The position numbers were made by a program, and so were the translations under genes. From contig JAHDPL010000023.1 in NCBI GenBank assembly GCA_018434355.1, forward strand, positions 1 through 64,000: 64,000 nt of DNA, read 5' to 3'. The DNA is from Sporomusaceae bacterium. GTDB lineage: Bacteria > Bacillota > Negativicutes > UBA1444. The notes below the pieces were generated by a model. It searched no databases. It worked only from the letters and a program-made list of their open reading frames with translations, and was not told where the DNA came from. This document shows positions 8,933 to 18,205 of this stretch, in pieces; the stretch's first letter is position 1; every line of letters begins with the position of its first letter.

Positions 8933-8961
8933 TTGTTTGCTTGTGCTGATGTGGGTATAAT
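8933..8961 (+). promoter_or_regulatory. Sigma-70-type promoter ahead of the glutamate-synthase-like gene
   Basis: TTGTTT (8933-8938), 17-bp spacer, perfect TATAAT (8956-8961). Transcription should start near 8968, immediately before the hairpin at 8973-9002. Confidence 0.7.
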
Positions 8962-8972
8962 GATAGCGAGAT

Positions 8973-9014
8973 GGCGATGCAAGGGGAAAGCCGGGCATCG
9001 CCTGTTTAATTTTT
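8973..9014 (+). terminator. Leader hairpin with T run (terminator or attenuator)
   Basis: GGCGATGC (8973-8980) pairs perfectly with GCATCGCC (8995-9002), followed by TGTTTAATTTTTT. Because the predicted promoter lies just upstream, the hairpin would be at the very 5' end of the downstream mRNA; it may instead end the acetyltransferase transcript. Confidence 0.6.
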
Positions 9015-9033
9015 TCACGAAAGGATGCTGACC

Positions 9034-10401
9034 TTGCTGATCGATAAGAAAACCGATTTTTCTGTTTCGGAGCTCTCCTTTGATGAAATTGACGCTGGAT
9101 TCACGACGCGGGAGGCGATTGCCGAAGCCAAACGCTGTCTGAATTGCAAAACTCCGCTCTGTCGCAAGGGTTGCCCGATCGGAAATGACATTCCTGGTTT
9201 TATTCATGCTCTGGCTAATGGCAATATCGGCGAAGCCAGCGCGATCATCGCCTTGCGCAGCAATCTGCCTGCGGTTTGCGGCCGGGTCTGTCCGCATGAG
9301 CGGCAATGTGAAGGCGCCTGCGTCTTGCAACGCAAGGACTGCGGTATTCACATCGGTAAACTGGAACGATTCATCGCCGATTTTGACGCGGAAATGGGGA
9401 TACATATCCATAAGAATGAATTGCCTTTGCAAGGGAAAGTCGCTGTCATTGGCTCGGGTCCGGCCGGATTGACGGTCGCCGGCGATTTGGCCAAGCTGGG
9501 GTTTGCCGTGACGATTTTCGAGTCGCAGTCGGAGCCAGGCGGCGTGCTGATGCATGGGATTCCCGAGTTTCGGCTCGGCAAGGACGTTGTGCGGCGGGAG
9601 ATCCGGCGGATTCAGGAATTAGGCGTGGAAATCCGGACCAATATCCTGGTTGGGCCGGATATCACAGTCGATGCGATGTTTGAACAGGGATTCGATGCTA
9701 TTTTTATCGGAACAGGTACGGCGTTGCCAAAGACGCTTGATATCCCCGGCAAAGACTTGCCTGGCGTGGTTCAGGCGACATATTTCCTGGGGATGGTCGC
9801 ACTGGCCCGGGCCGGTTGTCTGGGCACAAAAGAGATTCCGGTCGTGGCGCGGGACCGCGTGGCAATTGTCGGCGCCGGCAATGTGGCGATGGATGCGGCC
9901 AGGACGGCTATTCGGCTCGGTGCGGCAAAGGTGACGGTTGTCTATCGGCGGACCGAACAGGACATTACGGCCGATAAAACCGAGTTTGAAGCGGCGCGGG
10001 CCGAAGGCGTCGATTTTTGCTGGCTGTCCGGACCGGCGGCGATATGTGGCGAAAAACGGGTAAATGGCCTGGAGTGTGACATCTTATCGATTGATGCCGA
10101 GGGAAAAAGTCAACCGACTGGAAAGCGACAGATTATTGCGGCGGATGTGGTTCTGCTGGCGATCGGCCAGCGACCGGCTGCCCGGATCGTATCGACGACA
10201 AAGGGAATTGATGTAGATGATAAAGGCTATGTGGTAACCCGTGAAAGACCCTATGGCATGACCACCCGTCGCGGAGTGTTTGCCGGCGGCGATGTGGTGC
10301 ACGAGCCGGCTACGGTGGTATTGGCAATGAAGGAAGCCAAGAAAGTCGCAGCAGGCATCGCCCAATATATAGAAGCGAAAAAATTGCTGGAGAGTTGTTA
10401 A
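9034..10401 (+). CDS. gltA: NAD(P)-dependent glutamate-synthase-beta-like oxidoreductase
   Basis: About 455 residues. The N-terminal part holds two Cys clusters for [4Fe-4S] centres (CLNCKTPLCRKGCP and CGRVCPHERQCEGAC). Two Rossmann folds follow: FAD site VIGSGPAGLT near residue 140 and NAD(P)H site VGAGNVAMDAAR near residue 290, with a closing GD-type FAD motif FAGGDVVHEP. This is the architecture of the GltD/NfnB/PreT group, which moves electrons from NAD(P)H to a partner. TTG 9034 is favoured since AAAGG lies 9 nt upstream; ATG 9025 overlaps that site. No glutamate synthase large subunit or NfnA gene is next to it, so the electron partner is unknown. It directly precedes the nif cluster, but a promoter and a leader separate them. 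Confidence 0.75.
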   Translation: MLIDKKTDFSVSELSFDEIDAGFTTREAIAEAKRCLNCKTPLCRKGCPIGNDIPGFIHALANGNIGEASAIIALRSNLPAVCGRVCPHERQCEGACVLQRKDCGIHIGKLERFIADFDAEMGIHIHKNELPLQGKVAVIGSGPAGLTVAGDLAKLGFAVTIFESQSEPGGVLMHGIPEFRLGKDVVRREIRRIQELGVEIRTNILVGPDITVDAMFEQGFDAIFIGTGTALPKTLDIPGKDLPGVVQATYFLGMVALARAGCLGTKEIPVVARDRVAIVGAGNVAMDAARTAIRLGAAKVTVVYRRTEQDITADKTEFEAARAEGVDFCWLSGPAAICGEKRVNGLECDILSIDAEGKSQPTGKRQIIAADVVLLAIGQRPAARIVSTTKGIDVDDKGYVVTRERPYGMTTRRGVFAGGDVVHEPATVVLAMKEAKKVAAGIAQYIEAKKLLESC

Positions 10402-10437
10402 GATTTCTTCTAAATTTTCCAACTTTTAGGCAAGTGC

Positions 10438-10466
10438 TTGCACGAACAGATCAGCTGTGCTATATT
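10438..10466 (+). promoter_or_regulatory. Promoter of the nif cluster
   Basis: TTGCAC (10438-10443), 17-bp spacer, TATATT (10461-10466). Transcription would start near 10473, giving a leader of about 340 nt before nifH. I found no -24/-12 sigma-54 element here. Confidence 0.6.
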
Positions 10467-10488
10467 GTGAACAAATATCATACGGCGA

Positions 10489-10604
10489 GTAAAGCAAAGA
10501 GGCTTGCGTAACGGAATCCGTTCGCAAGCCTTGATTACTTTACCGGCAGAGAAAGCAGCGAAGCTTGGGCGCAATGAAAGTTGAGCCAAGCTTTTTCTCG
10601 TTTT
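10489..10604 (+). ncRNA. Structured nif leader RNA with intrinsic terminator (class unknown)
   Basis: Nested helices: GTAAAG 10489-10494 with CTTTAC 10538-10543; AGGCTTGCG 10500-10508 with CGCAAGCCT 10523-10531; AACGG 10510-10514 with CCGTT 10518-10522. A second hairpin follows (AGCTTGGGC 10562-10570 with GCCAAGCT 10585-10592) and runs into TTTTTCTCGTTTT, a terminator. GCTTG of the terminator arm can alternatively pair with CAAGC at 10525-10529, so the two hairpins could exclude each other. This is the layout of a cis-acting attenuator, but it matches no riboswitch class I can recall. Confidence 0.5.
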
Positions 10605-10674
10605 ATCTGCATGACGTCGATGAAACCGAAAAGGAGGTGAAGCGAGCTGGAAAATCGCCAAGAAAAAACAAAAT

Positions 10675-10705
10675 GCTGAATGAGTAGTGCAAGTACTCAT
10701 TCAGC
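10675..10705 (+). promoter_or_regulatory. Perfect 12-bp stem-loop in the nifH leader
   Basis: GCTGAATGAGTA (10675-10686) pairs perfectly with TACTCATTCAGC (10694-10705) around a 7-nt loop. There is no T run behind it, so it is more likely an RNA processing or stability element, or an operator, than a terminator. The stretch 10402-10814 holds this hairpin, the promoter and the upstream structured RNA, but no convincing gene. A GGAGGTGA at 10633-10640 has no normal start codon behind it; a 16-codon GTG frame at 10637-10687 is the only candidate peptide. Confidence 0.5.
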
Positions 10706-10811
10706 GGAGGCAGTCAAAAAACCCTGGCCGGGCTTATTGAACATACCCATTTGCTATTTTAACAGAAATCATCAACGTTGTCTAAACGAAAACGAATCAA
10801 AGGAGTGTTGA

Positions 10812-11633
<822 letters not shown>

Positions 11634-11656
11634 AAAACAAACGGAGGCGAAAACGA

Positions 11657-11983
11657 ATGTATTTGATCAAAGCAGTGGTCAGACCCGAGAAACGTGACGA
11701 GGTGCTGTATGAACTGACATCGGCAGGTTTCAATGCAGCTACCGTTGTCGATGTAGTGGGACGCGGCAAACAAAAGGGTATCAAAATCGGCAATATTGTT
11801 TATGACGAGATTCCCAAAGTTATGATCATCATGGCGGTCAAAGATGCAGATAAGGATGATATTGTCAGCGTGATCATGCGTGCCGCTAAAACCAGTGAGA
11901 AAGGCGCGTTTGGCGATGGAAAAATCTTTGTCAGCCCGTTGGAAGAAGCTTACACGGTATCCACTGGCGCCAAAGAATTGTAG
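11657..11983 (+). CDS. nifI1: Nitrogenase PII-type regulator NifI1
   Basis: A 108-residue PII-family protein (VVRPEKRDEVLYEL start; VVGRGKQKGI as the shortened T-loop region; GAFGDGKIFV as the C-terminal B/C-loop signature). Placement directly between nifH and nifD identifies it as NifI1 rather than GlnB. In methanogens and clostridia NifI1 and NifI2 form a complex that binds NifDK and shuts off nitrogenase; 2-oxoglutarate and ATP relieve it. The ribosome binding site is ACGGAGGCG. It lies 9 bp before nifI2. Confidence 0.95.
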   Translation: MYLIKAVVRPEKRDEVLYELTSAGFNAATVVDVVGRGKQKGIKIGNIVYDEIPKVMIIMAVKDADKDDIVSVIMRAAKTSEKGAFGDGKIFVSPLEEAYTVSTGAKEL

Positions 11984-11992
11984 GAGGCTGCT

Positions 11993-12403
11993 ATGAAAGA
12001 GATAATCGCCGTTGTGAGAATGAACCGGACCAATGCAACAAAGAAGGCGTTAATCGAATCGGGTGCTGCCGGCTTCACCGCGCTAAAGGTCATGGGCCGC
12101 GGCAAGCTGGTGGAAGACAAGGGGGTGATTGCCGCCCGCAAAGCTAACATGATGGAGCTGGCGATCGGTGAAGATGCGAAAGAAGCGGAACAGCTGATCG
12201 ACGGTTTTCTCGATGGACAACGCCTGTTTCCCCGCCGCATGTTTCATGTGATTGCCAAAAATCAGGATGTCGACCAGATCGTGCAGGCGATCATGAATGC
12301 CAATCGGACCGAAAACAAAGTGGGCGACGGAAAAATATTCGTGTTGCCGATTGCGGAAGTGGTGCGGATCCGGACCGCCGAACGCAATGAAGTCGCACTG
12401 TAA
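11993..12403 (+). CDS. nifI2: Nitrogenase PII-type regulator NifI2
   Basis: A 136-residue PII-family protein, longer than NifI1 as usual. The T-loop region is expanded (residues about 37-70, MGRGKLVEDKGVI onward), and the C-terminal signature is KVGDGKIFVLPI. It is the partner of NifI1 in post-translational switch-off of nitrogenase when ammonium rises. The ribosome binding site TAGGAGGCTGCT immediately precedes the ATG, and nifD begins 17 bp after the stop. Confidence 0.95.
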   Translation: MKEIIAVVRMNRTNATKKALIESGAAGFTALKVMGRGKLVEDKGVIAARKANMMELAIGEDAKEAEQLIDGFLDGQRLFPRRMFHVIAKNQDVDQIVQAIMNANRTENKVGDGKIFVLPIAEVVRIRTAERNEVAL

Positions 12404-12420
12404 AACAAGGGGGTGTCAGC

Positions 12421-14034
12421 ATGGCTGTTACTGAAAAAGAACTGGGCGAAATATTGGCTAAACTGCCCAGTAAAGTGCAAAAGAATCGTAGCAAACATAT
12501 TCTGATCAAGGATGACTGCAAGCCGGATCAGGAGATTGAAGCGAATACCCGCACGATTCCGGGAATTATCACCAACCGCGGCTGTGCTTATGCCGGCTGT
12601 AAAGGCGTCGTGCTCGGTCCGCTCAAAGATATGATCCATATCGTACACGGACCGATCGGTTGCAGCTATTATGCCTGGGGGACCCGGCGCAACAAGGCGA
12701 AAACGGCTGACCCGGCCGATAATTTCCTTAACTACTGCTTTTCGACCGATATGCAGGAGAGCGACATCGTGTTTGGCGGCGAAAAAAAATTGGCGGCCAC
12801 GATTGATGAAGTGATGAAAATATTCAACCCCAAAGCGATTACGATTTCCGCCACCTGCCCGGTCGGCTTGATCGGCGATGATATCCAGTCGGTAGCCAAA
12901 GCCGCCGAAGAACGGCACGGCATCCAGGTGATGGCGTTCAACTGCGAAGGGTATAAGGGCGTCAGCCAATCGGCCGGCCACCATATCGCCAATAACATCC
13001 TGATGGATAAAGTCATTGGCAATTCAAGCGAAGAAAAAGCAGCCAAACCGTTTGCGATCAATTTGCTCGGTGAATACAACATCGGCGGTGATGGCTGGGA
13101 AATTGAACGGGTGTTGAAAGAGATCGGCTACCATGTGGTGTCGGTGATGACCGGCGACGGTTCGTATGAAGAATTGCGAGTGGCGCACACCGCGGAGTTG
13201 AATCTGGTCCAATGCCACCGTTCGATCAACTACATCGCCGAAATGTTGGAGGTCAAATACGGCACTCCCTGGTTGAAAGTCAATTTTATCGGCATCCAGT
13301 CCACCATTGAATCGTTGCGCAACATGGCGCTGTATTTTGGCGATGAAGCTCTGCGCAAGAAAACAGAAGAGGTAATCCTGCGCGAAGTCGCTAAAATTCA
13401 GCCGCAAATCGATCAATACCGCAAAATTTGCGACGGAAAACGGGCGTTCTGTTTTGTCGGCGGTTCACGGGGGCATCATTATCAGGGACTGTTCGCCGAA
13501 CTGGGGATTGAAACGGTGTTGGCCGGCTATGAATTCGCTCACCGCGACGACTATGAAGGCCGCAAGGTATTGCCAACAATCAAGACCGATGCCGACAGCA
13601 AAAACATTCCCGAGCTGCATGTTGAGCGCGACACGTCGCGCTACCAGGTGAAACTGCCGCCGGAGATCGCTGCGGAACTGAGCAAAAAAATCCCGCTCAG
13701 CGACTATCCGGGACTGAACGTGGACATGCAGAACGGCAGCATCGTCGTCGATGACCTGAACCACTATGAAACGGAAGAGTTTATCCGTCTGCTGAAACCG
13801 GATATTTTCGCCTCCGGGATCAAAGACAAGTATGTGGTGCAAAAAATGGGGATTCCGGCCAAACAAATCCACTCCTACGATTACAGCGGGCCCTATGCCG
13901 GATTTGGCGGCGCGGTGAATTTCGCCCGCGATGTCAGCATGGCGTTCGCTTCCCCCACATGGAATTTCATCACGCCGCCCTGGCAGGACCAACCGTTGCT
14001 GGACGGACAAATCAATGAAGGAGGCGCCGCCTGA
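12421..14034 (+). CDS. nifD: Nitrogenase molybdenum-iron protein alpha chain
   Basis: A 537-residue NifD. The P-cluster cysteines are C55 (RGCAYAGC), C81 (GPIGCSYYAWG) and C146 (SATCP). The FeMo-cofactor ligands are C265 (VQCHRSINY) and H484 (QIHSYDYSGPY), so this is an active catalytic subunit of the molybdenum type. Length and an insertion at about residues 375-440 match the Clostridium pasteurianum type rather than the shorter Azotobacter type. The ribosome binding site is AAGGGGGTG. The stop TGA overlaps the nifK start by one base (TGATG at 14032-14036). Confidence 0.98.
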   Translation: MAVTEKELGEILAKLPSKVQKNRSKHILIKDDCKPDQEIEANTRTIPGIITNRGCAYAGCKGVVLGPLKDMIHIVHGPIGCSYYAWGTRRNKAKTADPADNFLNYCFSTDMQESDIVFGGEKKLAATIDEVMKIFNPKAITISATCPVGLIGDDIQSVAKAAEERHGIQVMAFNCEGYKGVSQSAGHHIANNILMDKVIGNSSEEKAAKPFAINLLGEYNIGGDGWEIERVLKEIGYHVVSVMTGDGSYEELRVAHTAELNLVQCHRSINYIAEMLEVKYGTPWLKVNFIGIQSTIESLRNMALYFGDEALRKKTEEVILREVAKIQPQIDQYRKICDGKRAFCFVGGSRGHHYQGLFAELGIETVLAGYEFAHRDDYEGRKVLPTIKTDADSKNIPELHVERDTSRYQVKLPPEIAAELSKKIPLSDYPGLNVDMQNGSIVVDDLNHYETEEFIRLLKPDIFASGIKDKYVVQKMGIPAKQIHSYDYSGPYAGFGGAVNFARDVSMAFASPTWNFITPPWQDQPLLDGQINEGGAA

Positions 14035-15422
14035 TGCTTGACGCAACACCAAAAAAACTTGCCGAGCGAACCAGTGGCAGTATGATCAATCCTGCCAAGA
14101 CCTGTCAGCCGATCGGCGCCATGTACGCGGCGCTGGGGATTCATCGCTGCTTGCCGCACAGCCACGGTTCACAGGGCTGTTGCTCCTACCACCGGATGCA
14201 CTTGACCCGGCACTTTCGCGATCCGGTGATGGCCTCCACCAGTAGCTTTACCGAAGGCGCCTCCGTATTTGGCGGCGGCGCCAATCTGAAAACCGCGATC
14301 AAAAATGTGTTTGAAATCTATGATCCCGATATTATGGCAGTACACACAACTTGTCTGTCGGAAACAATCGGCGATGATGTGCCGACGATTATCCGCCAGG
14401 CGGAAGTGCCAGAAGGTAAAGTGGTTTTCCATGCCAATACGCCGAGTTACCAAGGGTCTCACATCACCGGTTTTTCCAACATGACCAAAGCGATGGTGAC
14501 TTATTTTGCCGAAAGCCAACTGGCGGAAAAGGAAGAAAGGGTCAACATTATTCCCGGTTTCATTAATCCCGGCGACATGCGGGAAATCAAACGAATTACC
14601 GCGGCCATGCAGATTCCGTTCACCCTGTTTCCTGATACTTCCGGTGTCGTCGATTCGCCGATGACCGGATCGTTCCAGATGTATCCGCGTGGCGGCGTAA
14701 CATTGCCGGAACTGAAAAAAACCGGCGATGCAAAACTGACCATTGCTTTAGGCCGTTTTGCTTCGTCGGATGCAGCGGAAACACTGGAGAAAAAATGCAA
14801 GGTACGGGCGGCAACGTTGCGTACACCGATCGGCATTAAGGCAACCGATGCATTTGTCATGGCACTGCGCGGTGCGTTTGCCGTCGAGGTCCCCCGTGAA
14901 CTGGAAGAGGAACGCGGTCAGCTTGTCGACATCATGACCGATACCCATTTCCATTTCCATGGCAAGCGGGTGGCAGTGTTTGGCGATCCGGACATCGTGG
15001 CCGCAATGACTGAGTTTTTGCTTAGCCTCGGCATGAAGCCAATCCATGTTTTGACCGGTACGCCGGGCGGTGCGTTGGGTTCAGGCATGGCTGGCTTTGA
15101 AGGAGAAGTTAAGGAAATGTTGTCTGCCGCCGGTATCAGCGGCAATGTCAAATCAGCCGGCGATTTGTTCACCCTGCATCAATGGATTAAGAATGAACCT
15201 GTCGATTTGCTGATCGGCAATACCTACGGCAAGTTTATCGCCAAAGCAGAGGATATTCCTTTTGTCAGACTCGGCTTTCCGGTTCTCGACCGCAGCGTGC
15301 ATTCGTATTTGCCGGTAGTTGGTTATCGCGGCGCCATGCGCCTGATCGAGATGATTAGCGGCGCACTGCTGGACCGACAGGATCGCGACGCGGCCGACGA
15401 AGACTTCGAACTGGTCATGTAA
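14034..15422 (+). CDS. nifK: Nitrogenase molybdenum-iron protein beta chain
   Basis: A 462-residue NifK with the P-cluster cysteines C24 (AKTCQPIGAMYA), C49 (GSQGCCSYHR) and C107 (VHTTCLSETIGDD). The N-terminus lacks the long extension of proteobacterial NifK, as in Clostridium pasteurianum. It forms the alpha2-beta2 MoFe protein with NifD. Translational coupling to nifD through the TGATG overlap ensures equal amounts. A gap of 49 bp separates it from nifE. Confidence 0.98.
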   Translation: MLDATPKKLAERTSGSMINPAKTCQPIGAMYAALGIHRCLPHSHGSQGCCSYHRMHLTRHFRDPVMASTSSFTEGASVFGGGANLKTAIKNVFEIYDPDIMAVHTTCLSETIGDDVPTIIRQAEVPEGKVVFHANTPSYQGSHITGFSNMTKAMVTYFAESQLAEKEERVNIIPGFINPGDMREIKRITAAMQIPFTLFPDTSGVVDSPMTGSFQMYPRGGVTLPELKKTGDAKLTIALGRFASSDAAETLEKKCKVRAATLRTPIGIKATDAFVMALRGAFAVEVPRELEEERGQLVDIMTDTHFHFHGKRVAVFGDPDIVAAMTEFLLSLGMKPIHVLTGTPGGALGSGMAGFEGEVKEMLSAAGISGNVKSAGDLFTLHQWIKNEPVDLLIGNTYGKFIAKAEDIPFVRLGFPVLDRSVHSYLPVVGYRGAMRLIEMISGALLDRQDRDAADEDFELVM

Positions 15423-15471
15423 CAGCAACGGATAGAGCATAAAGCCGGTATAAGCAGAGGAGGTGACAGTC

Positions 15472-16836
15472 ATGGGTGTTCCATCTATTCTGGAGAATCG
15501 TCAACAATCGATCGTGTTCAAAGGGCGGAAAAAACAGGAGATCCGTTGTGAGACCGATAGCGAAGCAGGTTGTGTCAGCCAACGCGCCTGCGTGTATTGT
15601 GGGGCGCGGGTCGTGCTCAATCCCGTGGCTGACGCGCTGCATCTTGTGCATGGGCCGATCGGTTGCGCCAGTTATACCTGGGACATCCGTGGCAGTCTGA
15701 ACAGCGGGGCCGATTTGTATCGCAACAGTTTTTCCACCGATCTAAAGGAGCAGGATATTATCTTTGGCGGTGAAAAGAAGCTGACTGCAGCGCTTGATGA
15801 ATTAATCCCCCAGTTTCAGCCGCCGCTGGTTTTCGTATACTCCACCTGCGTGGTCGGTGTAATCGGCGATGATCTCGATGCTGTCTGCAAAGCGGCTTCC
15901 CTGCGTTATGGAATTCCGGTCAAACCGGTGCAGTCCAGCGGTTTTATCGGCAGCAAATCGGCTGGTTACCGGGCCGCCTGCGATGTATTGTTCCAGTTGA
16001 TCGAGCCGCCGCAGCCGTTGGAAAAAGACACCAAACGGTTTCGGCTCAATTACCTTGGCGACTTCAACCTGGCGGGTGAAGCCTGGATCATCCGCAGCTA
16101 TCTGGAACGAATCGGCGTAACGGTCAATGTGGTGTTTACCGGTGATTCGCGTTACGAACAGATTCGCGGCGCAGCGAATGCCGATCTCAACATTATTCAA
16201 TGCGCCGGTTCCATGCATTATCTGGCCGGCAAATTGCAGGAAGCCTACGGGATTCCCTGTCTGTCCGTTTCCTTTCTCGGTCTTGACGACACTGCGGAAA
16301 CATTGCGGGCGATTGCCAGGCATTTTAACGATCCGTCCATCAGTGAGCAGGCGGAGGCGCTGATCGCCGAGGAGTCGGCGCGGGTGATGCCGGCCATTCT
16401 CAAGTACAAAAGCCGGTTGCAGGGAAAAAAAGCGGCGGTTTATGTTGGCGGTGGCTTCAAGGCGATTTCCCTGATCAAACAGTTTCGTGAAATCGGCATG
16501 GAAGTCGTGATGATCGGCACCCAGACCGGCCGCAAGGAAGAATATGAAAAAATGGACAGTTTGGTAAACGAAGGCGCGGTCATTCTGGATGACGCCAATC
16601 CAGCCGAACTGGAGCGGTTCATGCTGGAACAGGGGGCGGACCTGTTGGTTGGCGGGGTCAAGGAACGTCCGCTGGCCTACAAACTGGGTGTAGCATTTGT
16701 TGACCACAATCATGACCGCAAGCATCCACTCAGCGGGTATGCCGGCGCAGTGAATTTCGCCGCCGAAGTCTACTCCACACTGGGCTCGCCAGTCTGGCAA
16801 GCGGTTCAGGGAGGTGTGCGCCATGGGCGAGTATAA
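15472..16836 (+). CDS. nifE: Nitrogenase FeMo-cofactor scaffold protein NifE
   Basis: A 454-residue NifD paralogue. It has cysteines equivalent to the NifD P-cluster set (ACVYCGARVVLNP, GPIGCASYTWD, YSTCVVGVIGDD) but lacks the catalytic FeMo-co His/Cys surroundings of NifD. With NifN it forms the scaffold on which the NifB product is matured with Mo and homocitrate. ATG 15472 is chosen because the earlier in-frame GTG 15463 lies inside the AGGAGGTG ribosome binding site. It overlaps nifN by 14 bp. Confidence 0.95.
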   Translation: MGVPSILENRQQSIVFKGRKKQEIRCETDSEAGCVSQRACVYCGARVVLNPVADALHLVHGPIGCASYTWDIRGSLNSGADLYRNSFSTDLKEQDIIFGGEKKLTAALDELIPQFQPPLVFVYSTCVVGVIGDDLDAVCKAASLRYGIPVKPVQSSGFIGSKSAGYRAACDVLFQLIEPPQPLEKDTKRFRLNYLGDFNLAGEAWIIRSYLERIGVTVNVVFTGDSRYEQIRGAANADLNIIQCAGSMHYLAGKLQEAYGIPCLSVSFLGLDDTAETLRAIARHFNDPSISEQAEALIAEESARVMPAILKYKSRLQGKKAAVYVGGGFKAISLIKQFREIGMEVVMIGTQTGRKEEYEKMDSLVNEGAVILDDANPAELERFMLEQGADLLVGGVKERPLAYKLGVAFVDHNHDRKHPLSGYAGAVNFAAEVYSTLGSPVWQAVQGGVRHGRV

Positions 16837-18205
16837 CCGGGACTTATCGCAAAACCCTTGCCATATGTGCATGCCAATGGGCGGAATTTTGGCCCTGAAG
16901 GGAATTGAAGGGGCGATGCCGCTGCTGCATGGCTCGCAGGGTTGCAGTACCTACATGCGCCGTCATATTGCCGAGCATTTCAATGAACCGGTCGATGTCG
17001 CTTCTTCGGCGCTGAATGAAAAAGGCACCGTCTATGGCGGTAAAGCCAATCTGAAAAAGGCGATGGATAATGTCCGGCGGGTGTATCAACCGAAGTTGAT
17101 CGGCATTCTCACGACTTGTCTGGCGGAAACGATTGGCGAGGATATCCGGCAGATTTCCAGCGAATATCAGGCGGAAACCGAATGCGATTGCCGGATTGTT
17201 ACGGCGGCGACGCCGGGCTATGGAGGAACGCACACGGAAGGCTACTGGCGCATGTTGCGTGAACTGCTGGTGCAGCTGACTGCACCGGTGGAAAAACACG
17301 AACGAATCAATCTCATCGTGCCGGCGGCGCTCAGTCCGGCAGACTTGCGTCAAATCAAACAAACCTTGGCACTGTTCGGTGCTGAATATACTCTGTTGCC
17401 GGATATCAGCGAGACAATGGATCGTCCTTATGAAGATTGCTACGGTAAAATGGCCGACGGCGGCACTCCGCTCGCTGAGATCGCACAAATGGCCGGAGCG
17501 GTCGCAACACTGGAACTCGGCGGGCCAGTCGACGCGAAATTGTCGCCGGGGCAACTGCTGCAAGATTCTTACGGCGTTCCGCTATATAAGCTGCCAATCC
17601 CGATTGGCCTGGCCAATAGCGACCAATTCATCGAAGCTATTTCCACTGTGCTGAATAAGCCGGTTCCGGCAGCAATTTGCCGGGAACGCGGCTTGCTGAT
17701 GGATGCGATGATCGATGCGCACAAACATTCATTTCAGGTGAGACCGGTGTTGTTCGGCGACCCGGAAATGGTGTTTGCTTTAGCCGGATTTTGCGCTGAA
17801 AACGGTATGTTTCCCGGCGTGGTGGCGACCGGCGGCGGCAGCGCCGGCTGGCGCAAAGCGGTAGCGGAACTGTTGGCGGATAGCATGAATCCGCTGGATG
17901 TGATCGAAGAAACCGACATGTCGATCGTGCGGGCCCGTAGCGAAGCAAACCAGGTGAATCTGGCCGTGGGGCCATCAGTGGGCCGCTATCTGGAAGAACA
18001 GGCCGATATTCCACTGGTGCGGATTGGTTTTCCGATCCAGGACCGGCTGGGCGCGCAGCGCATCCTATCGGTCGGTTATCAGGGAACTGCGTTACTGCTC
18101 GATAAAATGGTCAATTGCCTGTTGGAACGCAAACACAAAACCTATCGCAGCGACTTGTTTCAAGCTTATTATCAGGAAAGAGAGGTGGCGCGCCATGAGT
18201 TGTAG
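16823..18205 (+). CDS. nifN: Nitrogenase FeMo-cofactor scaffold protein NifN
   Basis: A 460-residue NifK paralogue. Family features are NPCHMCMPMGG near the start, LLHGSQGCSTYMRRHI, and TTCLAETIGEDI, matching NifK positions. It pairs with NifE in the NifEN maturation complex. ATG 16823 is used because GGGAGGTG lies just ahead; GTG 16814 is within that site. The start lies inside the end of nifE and the stop overlaps the nifB start by 11 bp, a tightly packed operon. NifN and NifB are separate proteins here, unlike the NifN-B fusions of some clostridia. Confidence 0.93.
   Translation: MGEYNRDLSQNPCHMCMPMGGILALKGIEGAMPLLHGSQGCSTYMRRHIAEHFNEPVDVASSALNEKGTVYGGKANLKKAMDNVRRVYQPKLIGILTTCLAETIGEDIRQISSEYQAETECDCRIVTAATPGYGGTHTEGYWRMLRELLVQLTAPVEKHERINLIVPAALSPADLRQIKQTLALFGAEYTLLPDISETMDRPYEDCYGKMADGGTPLAEIAQMAGAVATLELGGPVDAKLSPGQLLQDSYGVPLYKLPIPIGLANSDQFIEAISTVLNKPVPAAICRERGLLMDAMIDAHKHSFQVRPVLFGDPEMVFALAGFCAENGMFPGVVATGGGSAGWRKAVAELLADSMNPLDVIEETDMSIVRARSEANQVNLAVGPSVGRYLEEQADIPLVRIGFPIQDRLGAQRILSVGYQGTALLLDKMVNCLLERKHKTYRSDLFQAYYQEREVARHEL

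Noticed and set aside
10489-10604. Possible ANTAR-type (NitR-like) antitermination target in the nifH leader
   Set aside because: ANTAR targets need paired hairpins with six-base loops carrying A at position 1 and G at position 4. The first hairpin closes on a three-base AAT loop and the second on TGAAAG, so the pattern is not met.
15802-16872. 356-codon minus-strand open frame opposite nifE
   Set aside because: It is a shadow of nifE with no ribosome site, no family motif and low-complexity Arg/His-rich content. Many similar antisense frames across the window were dropped for the same reason.
18024-18194. N-terminal extension of nifB
   Set aside because: This stretch is nifN in another frame; the start at 18195 has a good ribosome site and gives normal NifB length.
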